Shown here: positions 8,922-16,885 of the stretch, piece by piece | How the letters are laid out: each line of letters opens with the position of its first letter | Position numbering within the stretch: the stretch's first letter is position 1 | Assembly (NCBI RefSeq): GCF_020091405.1 | Contig: NZ_CP081903.1 | Location: forward strand, 1,178,001-1,242,000 | DNA length: 64,000 nucleotides | From: Bacteroides cellulosilyticus | GTDB lineage: Bacteria > Bacteroidota > Bacteroidia > Bacteroidales > Bacteroidaceae | Reading direction: 5' to 3' | Made by a program: the position numbers and the translations under genes | The notes under the pieces: generated by a model | The model's database searches: none | What the model was told of the DNA's origin: nothing | What the model saw: only the letters and a program-made list of their open reading frames with translations

Positions 8922-10466
8922 TTAGTAAGGTATCATGTCGGAAAGAATACGTTCCTTATACCAAGGATCATCTATCGCCTTCAACTCCTTGCCCATCTCA
9001 CGGCAAAGTTCTGCAACGATTTCTTTATTTTCTTCCAACGGAAGATTATTCATCTGATAAGGGTCCTTTTCATCATCAAACAACAGGCTTTTCTTCAGCT
9101 TATGGTCTTTCTTATCAATATAGAAAGCCAAAGTATAACGTGCCGTCTTATACCCTCTTGAAGAAGGGAAGTAAGTCTGTACTTTACCGTCCGCATCTTT
9201 TTCTCCGTCCAGGTTCTGGATATACAAAGCACCACCGGGACGTTCAATTTCCGCCTTTTCATCGAAGAAAAGAGGTGCCCAGTTGCGTCCTTGCACATTA
9301 GACGGAATGGAATCACTCAAACCACACAGTCCCAGGACAGTCGGCATAATATCCGGCGCAGACATCAGAAGATTGTCTACACGCGGTTGGATATGGCCGG
9401 GATAACGTACCAGGAACGGTATATTCATAGATTCGGAATAAGGAGAATTCTTCGGATCATCCGTGAACTGACTACACATTGTTTCACCATGGTCGGAAGC
9501 AAAGATCACAATCGTATTCTTATCCAAACCCTGCTCTTTCAGTGTTTCAAGGATCTGTCCGAAGGCACGGTCTACACCGGTAACAGAGGCAAAGTAGTAG
9601 CGAACGCTCTCTGCTTTTTCACGCTTCTTATCTGCATTGGGACGGATAAGAAGGCTGTCCAGAGGTTGATCTTTATACAGGTTGAAATCTTCTTCCATAC
9701 AATCATTCAATGAACGGTACGGGCTGTGGGGCGGATTCATACCCACCATTATAAAGAAAGGTTTCTTCGGATCACGCACATTCCCTTCGTTCTTCAGATA
9801 GGAAACCACCATCTTGGACTCATGCAACGGTGACCATTCTTTCGGATCGTGACGATTTCCATCCGTATCCCAGTAACGGGGATTCTTATGTTCATCAAAA
9901 GTACCGTAGGAGTACCAGTAATTAAAGCCGTGACGGCGTTCTTTCGGTGTATAGGCATCCCAGGCAGGTATGCGATCTTCTACATAGTGACCGGGACGTT
10001 GCGGATCGTTCGGTGTAGGAAAGTCAGCGTGTAACTTGCCAAAGTAAGCGCAGTCATATCCGGATTTATTGAATACATCACCTATACAATCCACGTCGGC
10101 ACGCAGGGAACTGATAGGCCGGTCTGAATTACAATTCAAAGGTATCCCGCTTTTATTGGGATACATCCCCGTCAGCAGCATACCTCGATGAGGGCTACTC
10201 AACGGACAGTTACTCTGGGCAGAACTTAACACCAGCGCTTCACGGGCAAAACCATTCAAGTTAGGGGTATGCACCGGATCATTGCGGAAGTTCACCTTAT
10301 CGCGAAACCCATCCTGTCCCCAGAACTCCATAGCCTGATTACGGTACTGGTCGGGGAAGACATAAATAACATTCGGAAGTTGTGCCTGCTCTCCCTGCTG
10401 AGTTTTGCAGCCTTGCAGGGCAAACAGGCCCAAGCCTCCCAAAAACAAACTAAACCGATTTATCAT
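8922..10466 (-). CDS. Ser-type S1 sulfatase lipoprotein, probable chondroitin sulfate sulfatase
   Basis: Hydrolyses sulfate esters after conversion of an active-site Ser to formylglycine by an anSME maturase, which is not in this window. The maturation motif SSPHRGMLLTG starts at Ser90. Metal-ligand regions VFPDQ near the N-terminus and FASDHGETM are present. The signal sequence ends LFALQGC, a lipobox with Cys20. 514 aa. It lies 84 bases downstream of the GH88 gene and is probably co-transcribed from the promoter at 11807. The GH88-sulfatase pairing matches the known B. thetaiotaomicron BT3348-BT3349 arrangement, where BT3349 is reported as an endo-acting GalNAc 4-O-sulfatase; the same activity here is inference. 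Confidence 0.88.
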   Translation of the reverse strand: MINRFSLFLGGLGLFALQGCKTQQGEQAQLPNVIYVFPDQYRNQAMEFWGQDGFRDKVNFRNDPVHTPNLNGFAREALVLSSAQSNCPLSSPHRGMLLTGMYPNKSGIPLNCNSDRPISSLRADVDCIGDVFNKSGYDCAYFGKLHADFPTPNDPQRPGHYVEDRIPAWDAYTPKERRHGFNYWYSYGTFDEHKNPRYWDTDGNRHDPKEWSPLHESKMVVSYLKNEGNVRDPKKPFFIMVGMNPPHSPYRSLNDCMEEDFNLYKDQPLDSLLIRPNADKKREKAESVRYYFASVTGVDRAFGQILETLKEQGLDKNTIVIFASDHGETMCSQFTDDPKNSPYSESMNIPFLVRYPGHIQPRVDNLLMSAPDIMPTVLGLCGLSDSIPSNVQGRNWAPLFFDEKAEIERPGGALYIQNLDGEKDADGKVQTYFPSSRGYKTARYTLAFYIDKKDHKLKKSLLFDDEKDPYQMNNLPLEENKEIVAELCREMGKELKAIDDPWYKERILSDMIPY

Positions 10467-10550
10467 ATCTTTTAATTTCTTCGAACACTAAGACGCTTTC
10501 CTCTGATTTCTCAGAATCACCACACCCTTGCGTTCACTATTATTCGTTTA

Positions 10551-11765
10551 TTAGAAGAGCTTCTTGTTCGATTCCAGGTCTCTTTTGCGCATAATTCCTT
10601 CCAGGAAGTAATAGTCCGCATAATTCAACGGAACATCAATCTCAGCACCATGAGGAATACTGCCTACAGAGTGCATCAGGATGAAATTACCGTTTGTGCC
10701 CACTTCTGCACGATAAGCCGGAGAGCCGAGATTTTCCATAATCTTATCTGCTGTTTCCTTATAGTTTTTGCCGGGAATGTATGTGCTCAACTCGTACAAG
10801 GCAGATGCCGTACATGCAGCTGCCGAAGCGTCACGGGGTTCGTTCGGAATATTGGGAGCATCAAAGTCCCAATACGGTACAAGGTCTTCCGGCAGGTTCG
10901 GATTATTGAAGATAAAGTTATAAATCTTTTCAGCCATATCAAGATACTTCTGATCGTGGGTATAACGGTAACACATGGTGTATCCGTAAATGGCCCATGC
11001 CTGTCCGCGTGCCCAGGCGGATTCGTCAGCATACCCCTGTGCAGTTTGTTTCTTACGTACCTCACCGGTTACGGGATCATAATCCACTACGTGATAACAG
11101 CTGTTATTGGCACGGAAATGATTTTTCATGGTGGCATCGGCATGTTTCACGGCAATATTATAATAAGTAGAATCGCCTGAAAGCTTGGAAGCTTCGAACA
11201 ACAGTTCCAGATTCATCATATTATCTATGATAACCGGACATTTCCAACCACGTTCTGCCTGCCAGCCTTTATCGGCATCCCAGGACTGAAGTACGCCTGC
11301 CGCCGGACGGAAACGGGTAGAAAGAGACTTAGCCGTCTGAATAATCACAGGCTTGTATTCTTCTTTACCGGCAAAACGATATCCGTTCAGGTAACTGCTG
11401 CCAATCATAAAGCCCACATCATGATGCCAGGTCAGGTATTGCACGGAATCCAGCGCTTCTGTATACTTCTCAGCTAGCGGCAACCATTTCTTATCACCGG
11501 TCAACTCATACGTATACCAGATATTACCGGGGAAGAAACCGGAACACCAGTCATCAATGGGTACATAAACAATGCTACCATCTTTGTTGATAGTTCTTGG
11601 ATTCAGAATTTTCCCTGACTTTTCGATAATGTCGGTCTGAATGGTCTCCTGCGCCACCGCATTATCAATATTCTCTTGGATAAAGTTGCTCTCGGTCTGC
11701 TTCTGACTTGTGCAACCCGCCAAAACAAGGAGGGATATTCCCAATGTCGTGAGGATTGTTTTCAT
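10551..11765 (-). CDS. GH88 unsaturated glucuronyl hydrolase
   Basis: Removes the 4,5-unsaturated uronic acid from disaccharides made by polysaccharide lyases, the last depolymerisation step of chondroitin/hyaluronan breakdown. An (alpha/alpha)6-barrel enzyme: the two catalytic-type Asp residues are D116 in TWHHDVGFM and D181 in VIIDNMMNLELL; DESAWARGQAWAIYG (from 247) is the other family hallmark. The signal sequence ends in VLAGC, a lipobox (C18), so it is probably anchored on the periplasmic side. 404 aa fits the family. It is the first gene of a likely operon with the downstream sulfatase, and its promoter carries the shared operator-like element. Confidence 0.93.
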   Translation of the reverse strand: MKTILTTLGISLLVLAGCTSQKQTESNFIQENIDNAVAQETIQTDIIEKSGKILNPRTINKDGSIVYVPIDDWCSGFFPGNIWYTYELTGDKKWLPLAEKYTEALDSVQYLTWHHDVGFMIGSSYLNGYRFAGKEEYKPVIIQTAKSLSTRFRPAAGVLQSWDADKGWQAERGWKCPVIIDNMMNLELLFEASKLSGDSTYYNIAVKHADATMKNHFRANNSCYHVVDYDPVTGEVRKKQTAQGYADESAWARGQAWAIYGYTMCYRYTHDQKYLDMAEKIYNFIFNNPNLPEDLVPYWDFDAPNIPNEPRDASAAACTASALYELSTYIPGKNYKETADKIMENLGSPAYRAEVGTNGNFILMHSVGSIPHGAEIDVPLNYADYYFLEGIMRKRDLESNKKLF

Positions 11766-11806
11766 AATAATGATTTGTTTATTAAAGTTTCGTATTCTTT
11801 CGTCAG

Positions 11807-11814
11807 CAAAAGTA
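11807..11814 (-). promoter_or_regulatory. -7 box of the GH88-sulfatase operon
   Basis: Reads TACTTTTG on the minus strand, 41 bases before the GH88 ATG. The two half-sites of the putative operator begin 37 and 59 bases upstream of it. Confidence 0.6.
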
Positions 11815-11838
11815 GCGCAGGTTTACAGAAAAGACCCT

Positions 11839-11873
11839 CCTAAATTATACAGGAAAAGGGCAAAATTGTTACA
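11839..11873 (-). promoter_or_regulatory. Putative HTCS operator, GH88 operon
   Basis: On the minus strand TGTAACAATTTTGCC begins at 11873 and TGTATAATTTAGG begins at 11851, an obvious direct repeat 22 bases apart. The second half-site begins 37 bases upstream of the -7 box, the same geometry as at nahK and both susC genes. The site also covers the forward -7 box TACATTTG of the divergent thioesterase gene. Confidence 0.6.
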
Positions 11874-11877
11874 TTTG
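11870..11877 (+). promoter_or_regulatory. -7 box (TACATTTG) of the thioesterase gene
   Basis: TAnnTTTG match 44 bases before the thioesterase ATG. It overlaps the first half-site of the GH88 operator on the other strand. Confidence 0.45.
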
Positions 11878-11920
11878 CACATAAATCATACAGATTGAAC
11901 TTTTTAATCATATTGAAAAC

Positions 11921-12325
11921 ATGACTCCACAAGAATTTTTCAAGAAAGATCTCTTTGCAGAACAAACCGGCGTAGAACTACTGGAAGTACGCGAAGGATA
12001 TAGTAAAGCACGCCTCGTTATCACAGAGAATCACCTCAACGCAGGACGCCGCACCCAAGGCGGAGCCATCTTCACTCTTGCAGACCTGGCACTGGCCGCC
12101 GCTGCCAATTCACATGGTGCACTGGCTTTCTCCCTGTCTTCCAATATCACCTTTTTGCGCGCCAGCGGACCGGGTGACACGCTGTATGCCGAAGCACGCG
12201 AACGGTACATCGGACGTACTACCGGATATTATCAGATAGATATTACGAACCAGGACGGAAAACTGATTGCTACATTCGAGTCCAGCGTATTCAGAAAAGG
12301 GGATCCGCTGCCGTTCAAGGTATAG
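11921..12325 (+). CDS. PaaI-family hotdog-fold thioesterase
   Basis: 134 aa, cytoplasmic. The segment NAGRRTQGGAIFTLADLALAAAANS (about 45-70) is the hotdog central helix with the conserved N-x-x-G-x-x-(H/Q)-GG pattern of PaaI/YbgC-like acyl-CoA thioesterases, and LYAEARERYIGRTTGYYQIDI is the following strand pair. The substrate is probably an aryl- or acyl-CoA; it cannot be told from sequence. It is divergent from the GH88 operon and convergent with the DUF3108 gene, with a gap of only 10 bases. Confidence 0.88.
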   Translation: MTPQEFFKKDLFAEQTGVELLEVREGYSKARLVITENHLNAGRRTQGGAIFTLADLALAAAANSHGALAFSLSSNITFLRASGPGDTLYAEARERYIGRTTGYYQIDITNQDGKLIATFESSVFRKGDPLPFKV

Positions 12326-12335
12326 AGCTACAAGC

Positions 12336-13217
12336 TCATTTCTTCTTTACCACCGACGTCATCGGATAACGATTTCCTTGTACGCTCCTCAGGAAAGCCT
12401 TTGCCGACCCGAAGTTAAGATACATATCCAAGCGAATCGGGAGATGATTCTTATCATCTGAGATAAAGAAAGTAATCACTTCTTTTTCCTTTCCTTTCTT
12501 ATATTCTACAAAAGAGAATACGAGGCAACGATAAATCGTATCATTATTGGCTTTTACATCTTCTTTGCCCCGGTAAATCAGCGTCTGTTCTTCTACCTTA
12601 CGTCCGGTGGCCATAGGAAAAAGAATCCGGTCGCCTATTTTATAATCTGCCGGATCGTAAGAACGCGCCTGCGCCAGGATACTTAACATATCGAAGATGC
12701 AACGGCTGTCACTGTATTCCATCTCTTGCGGATCGCGGACCGGGTTGTGCCAGATACGCCTCTGCTTCACGTTGGATACGCCATCCTTATATGAAAACCA
12801 AGCTTCATCCACCGTATAGCGGTCACCCTCTTCGGCCGCTTTACGGAAGTAGAGCGGCTCCAGCTTTTCACTGACATAGCAAGTCAGCGTATCACGCATC
12901 TTAAAGAAGAAATCGGTCTTTTTACTTCCTACCGAAAGCAGGTTGAAGCGGTAGGCAGGTTGTGACTGATAAGTAGTGGAGAAGGTGGTCAGACTTGCCA
13001 GCCCCACCTTCTTCCAGATAAACTTCCAGTTAAAATATAAATCGTACATCACGTGCTCGCCGGACTGAAATGCGGTGTTTTGAGCCGTACATTGTGCCTT
13101 GGCAGGCGTGGACATCATCGTAAGCAACAGTGCTCCCAACAGGCAGAACACCCATCCGCGCTTACCGGTTATTGCCGGAGCTGCGGTTATTCTGGTTTCT
13201 CTTTTTCTTGTCTTCAT
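12336..13217 (-). CDS. DUF3108 secreted protein
   Basis: The start at 13217 (MKTRKRETRITAAP) gives a basic n-region and a hydrophobic core (VFCLLGALLLTMMSTPAKAQ) ending in a signal-peptidase I type site; an ATG at 13271 would add an implausible basic leader. The mature protein has FQSGEHVMYDLYFNWKFIWKKVG and a long beta-rich body ending in an LPIRLDMYLNFGSAKAFLRS segment, typical of the DUF3108 family. About 293 aa, periplasmic or outer-membrane-facing. Its first 56 bases overlap the 3' end of the upstream Ig-like lipoprotein gene, which suggests translational coupling. Function unknown. Confidence 0.78.
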   Translation of the reverse strand: MKTRKRETRITAAPAITGKRGWVFCLLGALLLTMMSTPAKAQCTAQNTAFQSGEHVMYDLYFNWKFIWKKVGLASLTTFSTTYQSQPAYRFNLLSVGSKKTDFFFKMRDTLTCYVSEKLEPLYFRKAAEEGDRYTVDEAWFSYKDGVSNVKQRRIWHNPVRDPQEMEYSDSRCIFDMLSILAQARSYDPADYKIGDRILFPMATGRKVEEQTLIYRGKEDVKANNDTIYRCLVFSFVEYKKGKEKEVITFFISDDKNHLPIRLDMYLNFGSAKAFLRSVQGNRYPMTSVVKKK

Positions 13218-15084
13218 CTGGTTTTTGTTTTTTGAGTTCATCCGGTTTCTGTTTATCCAGCGGCTTTTCATGTATATTCCAATCCTGGGTCAAGTCGAAA
13301 TTAGCTTTCAGTTCTATCACCTGAGGATAGTAATACACTTTCTCCGGTTGCCGTTTGTCTTCGTATTTTCCGGTGTCCCACACACCGTTTCCATTCGTAT
13401 CATTTATAAGGCGCGCACTATATTTGCCGGGATTCAGGAAGTAGAAATCTGCCTTACCATCGACAACCGGCACTGTACGCACCACTTTATCCTGTGCGTC
13501 CAGCAATTCTACAAAAGCAATTGAATCTGCTCCCGTCACATTATAGAATATTTGCCCGTACTCTTCAGGTTTCTTCACCTTAAATTCTTTCTTTATCTTA
13601 TCGGTGAAAAGGCCATATATTCCATGGAAAGCCGTCGAGTCGACTTCAAAAGCATAGCTTTCACCAGGCACCCAATCTGCATAAACATTATAGCGCATCA
13701 GGTTCAGAGAGTCCGGAACAAAGTCGTAAGGGATATCATTCCACAAACTGTCTACTTTCTGTTTCAGATGAATGGCACCATCAGCAGCAGTTGCCAACGG
13801 TTCAGTAAATGTAAGAGAGATATAGTCGTAGATATCCATCGTACCCGGTGCATATACATCCACAGGCAGGAATACCGTCGGTTCTACATACTCCTTACCC
13901 TCTTTCTCCGCTTTCTTTTTGGCTTTTTCCAGTTCCTTTTCTTTCTTCTCACGTTCCTTCTCAAGTTCTTTCTCGGACTTAGGCCGAATCTTCGATACAA
14001 GTCTCAGAGTATCCGTACGCGGCACCAACTGGTTGAGCGTATCCGTATAGAGGTAAGTGAGACTCATCTTCAAAGTATCCATCTTATAGATCAGAGAGTC
14101 TCTTATCCAATAATGAAGCGTATCAATGCGTCCGGTTGGCTTCTCCACGATGAAAGCGTTGGTTTCATCGAAATTCAGTCCCTTCAACAACGGCAGGCTG
14201 TCAGCCTGGGTAGAGAAATAGAAAGAGAATTTCCGGGATTCGGGACGTTCGCTCCTGATGAGACGTTGCGACAAAACCCGTTCTTTGAAACAGCGCAATA
14301 TGACGTCATCCGGAGAGTAATGAGTATAAGTTCTCTCCATGATCGTATCTATCGTCAGAGAATCTTTCCAGAGTGTATCAAGACGTATCCGTTCATCCAT
14401 GGCAGGAATAATCAGGGAGTCTTCGAAAGCAATCATTTCAGTGGGCTGACTATAATAGAAGTTTTGGTCAGCATCTTGCAATCCGTAGATGCGGTATTCG
14501 CCCGGAGCAACACCCCGAATCGTGAAACGCCCACGACTGTCGGTACGACCTACACGTTCAAAAGGTATCGTAGTAAAGGCCGAGTCAGCTAAATTGGAAT
14601 GCATACCTACCAACATACCTTTCACCGGTTCCAGATTGGCTGCATTCAGCACGGTACCGGAAACCACCATCGAGTCGATAACGGAACCCGTGGAGAAAGT
14701 AAACCCGAAATCGGGCAACGGATTACCTTCATTATTGTCCTGAATAGCATCCGAGAAGTCTATCGAATAAGTAGTATTCGGTTTAAGAGTATCCTTTAAG
14801 GTGATTACCACCTTCTTCCCGTTCGCCTTTATCTCCGGCTGTTGCACCTGGGGTGGAGAAATCACAATCTTCTCCCCGGGTTTCTCAAGCTTGATGAATT
14901 CATCGAATTCAATCGTAACTTTCTTCCGGTTATTATTAAGCGCGCCCGGCGCAGGCGTACTACCTACGAAGCGTGGAGGGGTTTCATCAATAGCACCACC
15001 TTCCGGACGACCGATGCTGGCGCAGGAATAAAGCACGGCACCAACGACGGCAACACCTGCCAGACGATTGAAAAGAGACTTCAT
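13162..15084 (-). CDS. Ig-like (Big_5/SbsA-type) domain lipoprotein
   Basis: 640 aa. The lipobox is AVLYSC with Cys21. An N-terminal bacterial Ig-like domain (about 35-135) contains DETPPRFVGSTPAPGALN and ITIEFDEFIK-like strands, and a carboxypeptidase-regulatory-like beta sandwich follows (SRGRFTIRGVAPGEYRIYGLQDAD). A central charged stretch near 380-400 alternates Lys and Glu and is probably helical. The C-terminus is Lys/Asn/Gln-rich and low-complexity. No catalytic motif. It resembles widespread Bacteroidetes envelope lipoproteins of unknown role. The downstream DUF3108 gene overlaps its 3' end. Confidence 0.8.
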   Translation of the reverse strand: MKSLFNRLAGVAVVGAVLYSCASIGRPEGGAIDETPPRFVGSTPAPGALNNNRKKVTIEFDEFIKLEKPGEKIVISPPQVQQPEIKANGKKVVITLKDTLKPNTTYSIDFSDAIQDNNEGNPLPDFGFTFSTGSVIDSMVVSGTVLNAANLEPVKGMLVGMHSNLADSAFTTIPFERVGRTDSRGRFTIRGVAPGEYRIYGLQDADQNFYYSQPTEMIAFEDSLIIPAMDERIRLDTLWKDSLTIDTIMERTYTHYSPDDVILRCFKERVLSQRLIRSERPESRKFSFYFSTQADSLPLLKGLNFDETNAFIVEKPTGRIDTLHYWIRDSLIYKMDTLKMSLTYLYTDTLNQLVPRTDTLRLVSKIRPKSEKELEKEREKKEKELEKAKKKAEKEGKEYVEPTVFLPVDVYAPGTMDIYDYISLTFTEPLATAADGAIHLKQKVDSLWNDIPYDFVPDSLNLMRYNVYADWVPGESYAFEVDSTAFHGIYGLFTDKIKKEFKVKKPEEYGQIFYNVTGADSIAFVELLDAQDKVVRTVPVVDGKADFYFLNPGKYSARLINDTNGNGVWDTGKYEDKRQPEKVYYYPQVIELKANFDLTQDWNIHEKPLDKQKPDELKKQKPDEDKKKRNQNNRSSGNNR

Positions 15085-15283
15085 ATCTAAATATTTATTA
15101 CGTAATATGCTGCAAAAATAAAGGTTATCCCTTAATAAACAGAATGCTTTACAGTATTTTAATCAAAAAAGAGCAAGAAGACAGTAAAAACAGATAAAAC
15201 AAAGGAAAGGTTCAATCGGGAGGATGAAAGAGAAGATACTTCAGCAAGGCCCTGCGAAAGCGGGCAACTATCTGTGTGGCAAT

Positions 15284-15393
15284 ACACTTGGTGTTTCACA
15301 CCAATCAGTCGTAGTGAAACACGAGTTCAGTCGTAATGGGAAGTACCTTCAGTCGTAATGGGAAATGGCTTCACTCGTAATGGGAATACAGCA
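15284..15393. repeat. 22-bp tandem array (locus 1)
   Basis: Four units of exactly 22 bases run from 15306, 15328, 15350 and 15372; three start CAGTCGTA or CACTCGTA and three contain GTAATGGGAA. Another 22-base unit just before them (15284-15305) holds the perfect inverted repeat TTGGTGT-TTC-ACACCAA (15288-15304). GTGTTTCAC in that unit is the reverse complement of GTGAAACAC in the next one. Confidence 0.75.
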
Positions 15394-15542
15394 CCGGTTA
15401 TGGATAAAAACAGGTGTTAATCTGTGTTGAATTAACACATAAACATATCGAAAGAAATTAAATCCGCCAACGGTATATATAAGATATGTATGAAACATAG
15501 TTAAAAATAGACGCAAATAGAACTAATCTGTTCAAAAATAGA

Positions 15543-15550
15543 TAATTTTG
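15543..15550 (+). promoter_or_regulatory. -7 box (TAATTTTG) of the RND efflux operon
   Basis: TAnnTTTG match 132 bases before the first ATG of the operon, leaving a long untranslated leader in which no riboswitch-like fold is evident. Confidence 0.45.
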
Positions 15551-15682
15551 CAGCCGGAAAACCCGAAGAGTGCTTTAAGTTTTCCCCTTTGTCCTCCGTA
15601 TTATCCAAACTATGACAAGACAGAAGAAACCTGTATTTACCAAATGAAAAAATAAACCAAAAGACAGAGAATAATTACAAGT

Positions 15683-16855
15683 ATGAAGAGTAGATTGATT
15701 TTATTGGCATGTTGCCTGTCACTGTTCAGTTGCGGACAGAGTGACAAAACTACGGGTAAAGCGCCCGAATTTGCAGTGATTACAGTAGAAACGACCACTG
15801 CCAACTTAACGAACAGTTATCCGGCTACGATCAGAGGTAAACAAGATGTAGAAATCCGCCCCATGGTAAGCGGTTTCATCACCAAACTGCATGTAGACGA
15901 AGGTTCAGTAGTACGCAAGGGACAAGTGTTGTTCAGCATTGACCCCGTACAGTATCAAGCTGCCGTGAACTCAGCCAAAGCTGCTGTTGAAACAGCTAAA
16001 GCTGCCGTAAACACGCAAGAACTTACCGTAAACAACAAGCGTGAGTTGAACAAAAAGAATATCATCAGCAACTACGATTTGCAGATGGCAGAGAATCAAC
16101 TGGCACAAACAAAAGCACAATTAGCACAAGCTGAAGCACAATTAGTAAACGCCAAGAACAATCTGTCGTATACCAGTGTAACCAGCCCCAGCGACGGTGT
16201 AGTAGGTAGCATCCCCTACCGTGTAGGTAGCTTGGTGAGCCCTTCCGTTGCCACTCCGCTGACTACCGTTGCCGATATTTCTGAAATGTATGCTTACTTC
16301 TCCATGACTGAAAGACAATTACTTTCACAAATACGCGAGGGTGGCAGCACCAAGGAAATCCTGGAGAAGATGCCTGATGTACAGTTGCAACTCATCGACG
16401 GAACCATGTATGCCGACAGCGGACGTGTGGAAACGATCAGTGGTGTTATTGAACAGAAGACAGGCTCCGTAACCATGCGTGCCCTCTTCCCCAACCAGCG
16501 TAACGTTCTGCGCAGCGGAAGTACCGGTAATGTGGTATTCCCCAACCCGATGACGAATGTTATTATGATACCTCAATCAGCCACTACAGAAATACAGGAC
16601 AAGAAGTTCGTATTCGTAGTGCAGCCTGACAACACCCTGAAGAATACGGAAATCCAGGTGTTCAAGCTGAATGATGGTAAGTATTACTACGTAACCGAAG
16701 GTCTGAAAGCCGGTGATAAAGTAGTAATGGAAGGTGTGCAGAACCTGAGAGACGGAGCATCTATCACTCCTATCACTCCTGCCGAAAAAGAGGCTGAATA
16801 TCAGAAAGCACTGAAAGACCAAAAAGAAGGTAATATCCAAACTGCGTTCAATTAA
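15683..16855 (+). CDS. RND efflux periplasmic adaptor (AcrA/MexA-like)
   Basis: Membrane-fusion protein linking the inner-membrane RND pump to the outer-membrane channel. The signal sequence ends LSLFSCGQ, so it is a lipoprotein (C17). A biotinyl-lipoyl-like domain (VEIRPMVSGFITKLHVDEGSVVRKGQVLF) is split by an alpha-helical hairpin rich in Ala/Lys/Gln (about 95-165). Beta-barrel and membrane-proximal domains follow. 390 aa is normal. It is first in the operon, 30 bases before the pump gene. Confidence 0.93.
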   Translation: MKSRLILLACCLSLFSCGQSDKTTGKAPEFAVITVETTTANLTNSYPATIRGKQDVEIRPMVSGFITKLHVDEGSVVRKGQVLFSIDPVQYQAAVNSAKAAVETAKAAVNTQELTVNNKRELNKKNIISNYDLQMAENQLAQTKAQLAQAEAQLVNAKNNLSYTSVTSPSDGVVGSIPYRVGSLVSPSVATPLTTVADISEMYAYFSMTERQLLSQIREGGSTKEILEKMPDVQLQLIDGTMYADSGRVETISGVIEQKTGSVTMRALFPNQRNVLRSGSTGNVVFPNPMTNVIMIPQSATTEIQDKKFVFVVQPDNTLKNTEIQVFKLNDGKYYYVTEGLKAGDKVVMEGVQNLRDGASITPITPAEKEAEYQKALKDQKEGNIQTAFN

Positions 16856-16885
16856 CGAATCACCCCCTCCTAATCACTAAATAAC

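Larger units (their letters stand above)
15085..15682. other. 600-base intergenic region between the Ig-like lipoprotein gene and the RND operon
   Basis: No gene is visible. It holds a 22-bp tandem array (15284-15393), an inverted repeat GTGTTAA/TTAACAC near 15413-15437, and the probable RND operon promoter at 15543-15550 with a long leader of about 125 bases before the first ATG. Confidence 0.6.

Noticed and set aside
10467..10550. Separate promoter or operator for the 8.9-kb sulfatase
   Set aside because: Only a weak resemblance to the susC block was seen and no -7 box; co-transcription with GH88 is simpler.
15284..15393. CRISPR array
   Set aside because: Units are directly adjacent with no unique spacers and no cas genes nearby; the same applies to the arrays at 31.3 and 54.3 kb.
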